From positions 62,001-126,000 of the forward strand of contig NZ_BCQS01000032.1 of the NCBI RefSeq assembly GCF_001552195.1: a stretch of 64,000 nt of DNA, read 5' to 3'. This stretch comes from Actinomadura latina NBRC 106108. Its GTDB lineage: Bacteria; Actinomycetota; Actinomycetes; Streptosporangiales; Streptosporangiaceae. The position numbers were made by a program, and so were the translations under genes. Below are positions 58,335-64,000 of the stretch, one piece after another. Each line of letters begins with the position of its first letter. Position 1 is the stretch's first letter. The notes beneath the pieces are model-generated. The model saw nothing but the letters and a program-made list of their open reading frames with translations. It had not been told where the DNA came from and did no database searches.

Positions 58335-59814
58335 CCGCGAACAGCGGACGCAGGTCGCTTCGCCGGACCTTGCCCCCGGGGCTCCCGGGGAACGCGTCGA
58401 CGACGCGGAGCCTCGACGGCGTCAGGTTGGCCGGCAGCATCGTCCGCAGGTCCCGCAGCAGTTCCCCGGCGGCCGCCGCGCCGCGCCCGCTGATCACGGC
58501 CACGCAGATCTGCTCGCCGAGGCTCGCGTGCGGGACGCCGCAGGCCCGCGCGCGCTCGATGTCGGGGTGCTTCTCCACCAGCGACTCGACCACGGCCGGG
58601 GCGATGGTCTCGCCGCCGCGCTTGATGGCCTCGGAGTCGCGTCCCAGCACCGACACCGGGCCGTCCGGCCGCCGCACGCCGATGTCGCTCGTCGGGTACC
58701 AGCCGCCGGGGGCCACCGGCTCGTGCCCGACGTAGCCGAGCATCACGTTCGGCCCCCGCACCCGGATCCGGCCCGGCACGCCCGGCCCGGTCGGACGGCC
58801 GTCCGGGTCGACGGTCTCGACCTCGACGCCGGCCTGGGGCGGCATCCAGCCGGGTTCGGCGGCGGTGCCGAGCACCTGGGTGCAGGCGTGCCCGGGGACC
58901 TCGGTCAGCGCGTACGCCTCGATCACCGGGGCGGCGAACTCCGCTTCCAGCCGGGCGCGGTCGGCGGCCGGCAGGGCCTCGGACGTCGAGCGGATCACGC
59001 GGGGGCGGAACGACCGGAACCACTCCGGCCAGGACCGCTTCGCGACGAGCATCGAGGCGTGCACGGTGGGCGCCGCCGAGTACCAGGTGATCCCGCCGCG
59101 CAGGCCCTCCTGCAGGAACGCCAGGTCCGAGGAGTCGATGATGACGAGCTCACCGCCGCTGAGCAGCGGCGCGAGCACCCCGGCCGTGATGCCGTGCCCG
59201 TGGTGCAGCGGCATCATCGACAGGCCGCGGTCGGCGGGCGTGAGCCGCAGCGACTCCGCGATGAACGTCCCGGCGGCGACCAGGTTCCGCTGGGAGAGCC
59301 GCACCCATTTCGGGTCGCCGGTGGTGCCGGACGTGCACAGCAGCAGCGCCGGCTCCGCCGGTGCCCGGACCGGCACCGCCGCGGCGTCGCCGGGCGGGAG
59401 CACCGCCAGGTCGGACGCGTCGACGGTCACCACCTCCCGATCCGCCGGCGAGCCGGCGCCGGCCGGGGGGACGCCGGTCACGAGGGCGCGGATCTCGAAC
59501 GGGCCGGCGGGCAGCTCCGGCGCGTCCGCCGCGACCGGCACCGCCGTCCCGTAGGCGGCCGCCGCGAGCAGCGCCACGACCGAGGCCGCGTCCTGCCCGA
59601 CCCGGACCGCGATCACCGCGCCGGTGTCCACACCGGCGGCGCGCAGCCGGGCGCAGACCGCCGCGACATGCCCGGCGAGCGCCTTGGCGTCGACGGGGTC
59701 GGCGCACAGGTCGTCGATCACCACCGCCGGGCCGGGGCCGGCCGGCGACCGGACGAGACCGCCCAGCGTGTCCGGCGGCTCCCCGGACGATCCCCGCGGG
59801 TCCAAGGCCGTCAT
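58330..59814 (-). CDS. AMP-dependent acyl-CoA/acyl-ACP ligase, third of the cluster
   Basis: This 494-residue adenylate-forming enzyme has LCTSGTTGDPKW, MMPLHHGHGITAG, EAYALTEVPGHACT, YPTSDIGVRR and the catalytic Lys region SPGGKVRRSDL. The HHGHG and PLLSGGELV segments are more like acyl-CoA ligases than amino-acid adenylation domains. The substrate is probably a carboxylic acid without an amino group, possibly a side-chain or capping acid for the NRPS. Its ATG overlaps the piperazate-synthase-like stop (ATGA). There is no clear vicenistatin counterpart. Confidence 0.8.
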   Translation of the reverse strand: MTALDPRGSSGEPPDTLGGLVRSPAGPGPAVVIDDLCADPVDAKALAGHVAAVCARLRAAGVDTGAVIAVRVGQDAASVVALLAAAAYGTAVPVAADAPELPAGPFEIRALVTGVPPAGAGSPADREVVTVDASDLAVLPPGDAAAVPVRAPAEPALLLCTSGTTGDPKWVRLSQRNLVAAGTFIAESLRLTPADRGLSMMPLHHGHGITAGVLAPLLSGGELVIIDSSDLAFLQEGLRGGITWYSAAPTVHASMLVAKRSWPEWFRSFRPRVIRSTSEALPAADRARLEAEFAAPVIEAYALTEVPGHACTQVLGTAAEPGWMPPQAGVEVETVDPDGRPTGPGVPGRIRVRGPNVMLGYVGHEPVAPGGWYPTSDIGVRRPDGPVSVLGRDSEAIKRGGETIAPAVVESLVEKHPDIERARACGVPHASLGEQICVAVISGRGAAAAGELLRDLRTMLPANLTPSRLRVVDAFPGSPGGKVRRSDLRPLFAE

Positions 59815-60476
59815 CCCGTCCGCCGGTCCGCCGCGAGTTCCTCCGCCGACATGGCCTCCGACAGCTCGCGGCCCATCCCGCAGCCGTGCGCCGACAGGTG
59901 GTCGCGGATCGAGCGGCGGACCTCCGCCGGATGCTCCTGGCTCAGCTTGAACATGGCCTCGACCGTCTCGACGTGCACCCGGAAGGCGCCGACACCCGGC
60001 AGGATCTTCCGGAAGTAGCCCAGCGAGTCCGTCATGTCCCACGCGGTGCCCGCGACCTTCTCCAGTTCCCGGACGGTCGAGGTGACGACGCCGAGGGTCG
60101 GCTCGCCGGGCGGCAGCGGCTCGATCCGCCCGCGCAGATGGACGGTGACGAAGTTCCAGGTCGGCGCCGCGGGCCGCTGCTCGTAGGCGGCCGGGGAGAT
60201 GTAGGCGTGCGGCCCCTGGAACACGGCGAGGACGTCGCCGCCGTCCCGCAGCGCCCGCCAGTGCGGGTTGGCCCGGTTCATGTGCCCCAGCAGGGACGCC
60301 CCGGTCAGCGGGTCCGCGCCGCCGGGGTCCGCCGCGAGCCGCTCGATGATCACCGGCGCGTGCGTCGCGAACGGCGTCCGGGCGCCGTTGCCGGCCACCA
60401 GCGCCATCGGGTTGCGCCGGACGGTCTCGATGACGTCGCCCGTCCTGCGCGGCCGGTACATCGCGGGGACCAGCAT
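59811..60476 (-). CDS. Piperazate synthase-like protein (KtzT/PaiB family)
   Basis: This 221-residue protein has the PaiB fold (MLVPAMYRPRR, GHMNRANPHWRAL, FQGPHAYISPAAY, TWNFVTVHLRG). The family was first called FMN-binding regulators, but KtzT-type members are haem enzymes that form the N-N bond of L-piperazic acid from N5-hydroxyornithine. His65 in the GHMNRAN segment is where I recall the haem ligand of characterised synthases. The adjacent ornithine hydroxylase, overlapping by TGATG, strongly favours this role over regulation. It has no DNA-binding motif. Confidence 0.82.
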   Translation of the reverse strand: MLVPAMYRPRRTGDVIETVRRNPMALVAGNGARTPFATHAPVIIERLAADPGGADPLTGASLLGHMNRANPHWRALRDGGDVLAVFQGPHAYISPAAYEQRPAAPTWNFVTVHLRGRIEPLPPGEPTLGVVTSTVRELEKVAGTAWDMTDSLGYFRKILPGVGAFRVHVETVEAMFKLSQEHPAEVRRSIRDHLSAHGCGMGRELSEAMSAEELAADRRTG

Positions 60477-61852
60477 CAGACCGCCTTCACGCCGGACAGG
60501 CCGCCGCGGCCGGGCACCGCCTCCCCGCCGAGCCCGGCGGGCGGGCGGGTGCGGGACCGCGCGATCGAGTTCGCGATGTCGCCGCTGCGGGTCGCGATGT
60601 TGGACAGCAGCGACGACGACAGCCCGTGCGTGTGCTCCGTGCCGCCCTGGAGGTAGATCCCGCACCGGATCTCCGGGGTCGTCACCACCCGGTAGTCGCG
60701 GTCGACGCGCAGCCTGCCCTGGTCGTCGCGCAGGCAGGACCCGGCGAGGTCGCCGAGGACGCGGGCGGGGTCCATGGGCGCGTACCCGGTCGCGCACACG
60801 AGCAGGTCGACGTCCAGGTGGTCCAGCGCGCCCGTGCGCAGCGACTCGACGACCACGCGGGTCCGGCCGCCGGCCGGTTCGGCCGACTTCGCCCGGCTCA
60901 GGTTCATGAACCTCAGCCGGGTGCGGTGGCCGAGCTCGTCCTGGTACGTGCGCTCGAAGAGGTCCTGGATCAGCTCGTCGTCGACCACCGAGTAGTTGGT
61001 GTTCCGGTGGTAGCGCCAGATCGCCTCTTTGGCCTTCTCCGCCGAGAAGTAGTAGTCGTCGACCGCGCCCGGATCGAAGACCTGGTTGGCCAGCGGCGTG
61101 CTGTCGGCGATGGAGTAGCCCAGCGGGGACAGGATCGCGTACACGTCGGCGTCGGGGAGATGGTCGTAGGCGAAGCGGACGATCTCCGCCGCGCTCTGCC
61201 CCGCGCCGACGACCGCCACGGCCCGCAGCCCGGCGGTGTCGAGTTCCCGGAACGCGGTCATGAACTCGGAGCTGTGCCAGACGGCGTCGCCGCGTTCGAT
61301 GCCGTCCGGCATCCGGGCCGCCAGCCCGGTCGAGATCACGACGTTGCGGGCGTGCACGATCCTGGTGGCGTCCGGCGAGCCGGCCTCCCGGATCTCCAGC
61401 CGCAGCAGGTCCACCTCGTCGAGTGCGGCGGCGGCCCGGTCGCCGGGCACCGGCCGCACCGACACGACCTCCGCGCCGTAGGTCACCTGGTCCGTGAACC
61501 GGGACTCGACCCATTCGAGGTAGTCGTGGAACTCCCGGCGGCTCGGAAAGAAATCCTTCCGGTTGACGAACGCGGCCAGCCGGCCCACCGAATGCAGGTA
61601 CGACACGAAGCTGTACGGCGACCCCGGATTGCGGAACGTCACCAGGTCCTTGAGAAAGGAGACCTGCATCTTCGAGTTCGGCAGCAGCATGCCCCCGTGC
61701 CAGCCCAGCGCCGGCTGTTTCTCGAAGAAAACCGCGTCGATCGGGTGGCCGCCGGATCCGGGGCCGAGCTCGTCGAGAGCGGTCGCGAGTGACAGATTGG
61801 ACGGCCCGAATCCTATTCCGGCCACATCATGAATGACCCCATCAACTCGCAT
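60476..61852 (-). CDS. L-ornithine N5-monooxygenase (KtzI-like)
   Basis: This FAD/NADPH-dependent N-hydroxylase of about 458 residues belongs to the SidA/IucD/PvdA class. The FAD motif GIGFGPSNLSLA is near residues 12-22; QPALGWHGGMLLPNSKMQVSFLKDL carries substrate/FAD residues; NADPH motif VVGAGQSAAEIV is near 215; and CATGYAP closes the fold. N5-hydroxyornithine would feed the KtzT-like enzyme encoded immediately downstream. ATG 61852 is the best start; a GTG at 61882 is possible. A siderophore role is less likely because no formyl/acyltransferase is adjacent. Confidence 0.88.
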   Translation of the reverse strand: MRVDGVIHDVAGIGFGPSNLSLATALDELGPGSGGHPIDAVFFEKQPALGWHGGMLLPNSKMQVSFLKDLVTFRNPGSPYSFVSYLHSVGRLAAFVNRKDFFPSRREFHDYLEWVESRFTDQVTYGAEVVSVRPVPGDRAAAALDEVDLLRLEIREAGSPDATRIVHARNVVISTGLAARMPDGIERGDAVWHSSEFMTAFRELDTAGLRAVAVVGAGQSAAEIVRFAYDHLPDADVYAILSPLGYSIADSTPLANQVFDPGAVDDYYFSAEKAKEAIWRYHRNTNYSVVDDELIQDLFERTYQDELGHRTRLRFMNLSRAKSAEPAGGRTRVVVESLRTGALDHLDVDLLVCATGYAPMDPARVLGDLAGSCLRDDQGRLRVDRDYRVVTTPEIRCGIYLQGGTEHTHGLSSSLLSNIATRSGDIANSIARSRTRPPAGLGGEAVPGRGGLSGVKAV

Positions 61853-61958
61853 GTACCAGACTCCGTCCTCGATTTCGATCACGCTATTGCCCGCATGCGG
61901 GCCGGTCAAGGATGGACGGCCGGGCCGGCCGCGCGGCCGACCGGCGTATGCTCGGGCC

Positions 61959-62609
61959 ATGGACTCCGCACGCTCCCCCGAGCCCGCGCCCGAGGAAAAC
62001 CCTGGTCAGCAGGCTATTTCCGGCGACCCGGAACTTCGCGCCTCCGATTCCGACCGCGAGCGGGCCGCGGCCGTGCTGCAGGCCGCCACGGCGGACGGCC
62101 GGGTCTCCACCGAAGAACTGGAAGAGCGCCTGGATTTGGTCTACCGCGCCAAGTCCAAGGGCGAACTGACCTCCATCGTAAAGGACCTGCAGCCGATCCA
62201 ATGGGCCGGCGGCGCATCGGCGACGACCAAAGACGTCAGCGTCATCAACGATTTCTCCCGCACCGGGCGCTGGGTCGTGGGAGCCGAGTACCGGGCCACC
62301 GCGATCATCGGCTCCGGTGTGATCGATCTCCGCGAGGCGCAGTTCACCGGGCCGGAGACGACCATTCACGTGAACTCGTGGATCAGCACCGTCTACGTCG
62401 TCGTCCCGGAGCACACCGAAGTGCACGTCGCGGGAACCGGAATCATCGGCGGATTCAAGCGGGACCCAGAGCGCCCGGACGATTCGGCGACGCACCGGGT
62501 GAATGTCACGGGCGTCGCCGTCTGCGGCAGCGTCTTCGTCGTCCACGACCTCCCTCCGGCCAAGCAGCGCCGCCTCCTGAAGAAGGAACGCAAAAGCCTC
62601 GGGAGATGA
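61959..62609 (+). CDS. DUF1707 protein with LiaF-like C-terminal domain
   Basis: The 216-residue protein has an N-terminal DUF1707 segment (ELRASDSDRERAAAVLQ, ATADGRVSTEELEERLD) and a strand-rich C-terminal domain similar to LiaF-type cell-wall-antibiotic response proteins (VINDFSRTGRWVV, HVNSWISTVYVVVP). No membrane segment is seen. Genes of this type are common in actinomycetes and poorly characterised. It is divergent from the ornithine hydroxylase (106 bp) and convergent with the NRPS (6 bp), so it interrupts the minus-strand run. A role in sensing or immunity is speculation. Confidence 0.72.
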   Translation: MDSARSPEPAPEENPGQQAISGDPELRASDSDRERAAAVLQAATADGRVSTEELEERLDLVYRAKSKGELTSIVKDLQPIQWAGGASATTKDVSVINDFSRTGRWVVGAEYRATAIIGSGVIDLREAQFTGPETTIHVNSWISTVYVVVPEHTEVHVAGTGIIGGFKRDPERPDDSATHRVNVTGVAVCGSVFVVHDLPPAKQRRLLKKERKSLGR

Positions 62610-62615
62610 CCCGCT

Positions 62616-64000
62616 TCATTCCCACCCCGCCAGAACCTCGTTCATGACGGCGCCCATCCGCCCGGTGTTCTCCGGCAGGTGCATGTCGTGGTGGGTGCAG
62701 TCCACGTCGCGCTCGTCGATGCGCCCGGTGATGTTCGGCCGCCAGCGCGCCGTGCCGGACGGGGCGTCCGCCGGCCGGCCCAGCGCCGCCGTGAACAGCA
62801 GGGCGTCTCCGTCGTAGACCGGGGAGACGAACGACTGCAGCAGCTCGTGGTGCTCGGTGATGATCGTCGTGGCGATGTCGACCATGGACAGGTACTCGTC
62901 GCCGCCGTGCATCGTCCCGAAGTACTTCTCCATCTCGCCCCGCATGGCCCGCTCGAACCCGGCCCGGTCGTGGCCGCCGGCCCCCGTGCGCGGGGCGGCG
63001 TCCAGCAGCGCGAGCATGCCGACCCGGTGGCCGAGCGCCCGCAGCTTCACCGCGAGCAGGTGCGCGAGGATCCCGCCGAACGAGTACCCGAGCAGGTGGA
63101 ACGGCCCGTCCGGCTGCGTGCCGAGGATGTGGTCGAGGTAGTCCTCGGCCATCGCGTCGATGGATTCGGGCAGCGGCGTCGCACCGTCGAAGCCGCGGGC
63201 CTGGATCCCGTACACGGGCCGGTCGGGGAAGCTCGCCGACAGCCCGAGGTAGGCCCAGCTCAGCCCGCCGCCGGGATGCAGGCACCAGACGGGGTTGCGA
63301 TCGCCCTCGGCCTTGATGGGAAGCACGATCGCGAACGGGTCGGTGGCCCGGGTGCCCGTCTCGGGCCGCAGCCGCGGGGTCAGCTCCGCGATCGTCGGCG
63401 CCTCGAACACGGCCCGCAGCGGGACGTCCACGCCGAGCGCGCCCCGGATACGGCCGATCAGCCGGGTCGCGCGCAGCGAATGCCCGCCGAGCGCGAAGAA
63501 GTCGTCGTCGAGGCCGACCCGGTCCACTCCCAGCACCTCGGCGAACAGGCCCGCGAGCACCTCCTCCTCGACCGTGCGCGGCGCCCGGTACGCGGTGCCG
63601 GTGACGACGGGGGCGGGCAGCGCGGCCTTGTCCAGCTTGCCGTTCGGCATCAGCGGCATCCGGTCCAGCACGACGAACGCCGCCGGCACCATGTGTCCTG
63701 GCAGCCGTTCCGCCATGAACCGGCGCAGCTCCTCCACCCGCCCGGCGGCGTCGGGGTCGCTGACGTACTCCGACAGCGCGGTCACCGGGCCGGCGGGCAG
63801 GTAGACGTCCGCGAGCGGAATTTCCGCACCCGACCGGAGGAACACGGCGTCGATCCGGCCCGGTAGGGGCGACCACGTCACCACCGCCCGGTAGCCGAGC
63901 TCCCCGGCGACCCGGTGGCAGTCGGCGGGGGTGAGCATCGTCTTGTCGGCGTCGAGCCGCCGGACGTCGGCGGCGCTCAGGTGGCCCGCCGCGGTGCCGA
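62616..64000 (-). CDS. Non-ribosomal peptide synthetase, 3' end: adenylation (with methyltransferase remnant), carrier, thioesterase
   Basis: The frame is open to the right edge, so the gene is incomplete. The visible part begins with a stretch (CHRVAGELGYRAVVTWS) that looks like the end of a methyltransferase domain inserted in an adenylation domain. The A10 region follows (PLMPNGKLDKAALP), then a carrier domain with its Ser in FFALGGHSLRATR. A thioesterase with nucleophile in LLGYSFGG, acid in LLDAAPR and His in DCTHHDMH closes the protein. This is a terminal NRPS module that should release the product, probably by cyclisation. It implies earlier modules to the right of the window and a possible N- or C-methylated last residue. 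Confidence 0.92.
   Translation of the reverse strand, partial: GTAAGHLSAADVRRLDADKTMLTPADCHRVAGELGYRAVVTWSPLPGRIDAVFLRSGAEIPLADVYLPAGPVTALSEYVSDPDAAGRVEELRRFMAERLPGHMVPAAFVVLDRMPLMPNGKLDKAALPAPVVTGTAYRAPRTVEEEVLAGLFAEVLGVDRVGLDDDFFALGGHSLRATRLIGRIRGALGVDVPLRAVFEAPTIAELTPRLRPETGTRATDPFAIVLPIKAEGDRNPVWCLHPGGGLSWAYLGLSASFPDRPVYGIQARGFDGATPLPESIDAMAEDYLDHILGTQPDGPFHLLGYSFGGILAHLLAVKLRALGHRVGMLALLDAAPRTGAGGHDRAGFERAMRGEMEKYFGTMHGGDEYLSMVDIATTIITEHHELLQSFVSPVYDGDALLFTAALGRPADAPSGTARWRPNITGRIDERDVDCTHHDMHLPENTGRMGAVMNEVLAGWE

Noticed and set aside
59811..60476. Annotation as PaiB-type transcriptional regulator
   Set aside because: There is no DNA-binding motif, and the coupled ornithine hydroxylase makes piperazate synthase the better call.
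60476..61852. Hydroxamate siderophore biosynthesis
   Set aside because: No formyl- or acyltransferase, siderophore transporter or IucA/IucC synthetase is nearby; the KtzT-like partner points to piperazate.

Overview
The window is a high-GC (about 70% or more) actinobacterial chromosome segment. The left arm (1-14,400) has a conserved actinomycete housekeeping order on the minus strand: tsaC, prmC, prfA, rpmE, a two-component pair, rho, then the aspartate-family amino acid genes thrB, thrC, hom, lysA and an ArgS-related gene, a single-domain response regulator and a tRNA-Arg(CCG) on the plus strand. The arginine/glycine-rich Rho and this gene order fit Actinomycetia. An Actinomadura-like (Streptosporangiales) host is my guess only.

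About 1.2 kb without convincing genes (14,395-15,581) follows the tRNA. Then comes a modular PKS/NRPS biosynthetic gene cluster that runs off the right edge. Its left flank holds control and export genes: a NarL-type response regulator, a DrrA/DrrB-type ABC exporter, a StrR/ParB-like activator, an MbtH protein, a cold-shock-domain protein, a branched-chain aminotransferase, an NTF2-fold protein, a large LuxR (LAL) ATPase regulator and a PhpK-like cobalamin radical SAM enzyme. The core (26,427-61,852) is almost entirely minus strand with many 4-bp start/stop overlaps.

The core reads as a vicenistatin-type beta-amino-acid starter system. A two-subunit glutamate mutase would make 3-methylaspartate. 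One acyl-AMP ligase would load it on a free-standing ACP, a PLP decarboxylase would convert it to 3-aminoisobutyryl-ACP, and a second AMP ligase would cap the amine with an amino acid. A VinK-like acyltransferase would pass the capped unit to the ACP at the N-terminus of PKS A, and a proline-iminopeptidase-like hydrolase would later remove the cap. PKS A (loading ACP plus three modules) and PKS B (one module) together contain four KS-AT-DH-KR-ACP modules. All four ATs carry the malonyl motif HAFH, so they predict a conjugated tetraene on an aminoisobutyrate starter. Neither PKS has a thioesterase and both end in docking-type tails.

Downstream are a type II thioesterase, a degenerate malic-enzyme homologue, a third AMP ligase, and a KtzT-like/KtzI-like pair expected to make L-piperazic acid from ornithine. 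The last gene is the 3' end of an NRPS (adenylation domain with a probable embedded methyltransferase, carrier protein, thioesterase) that continues past base 64,000. The likely product is therefore a hybrid polyene-peptide macrolactam that combines a 3-aminoisobutyrate-primed polyene with piperazate. I cannot match this combination to a compound I know. The rest of the assembly line must lie to the right of the window.
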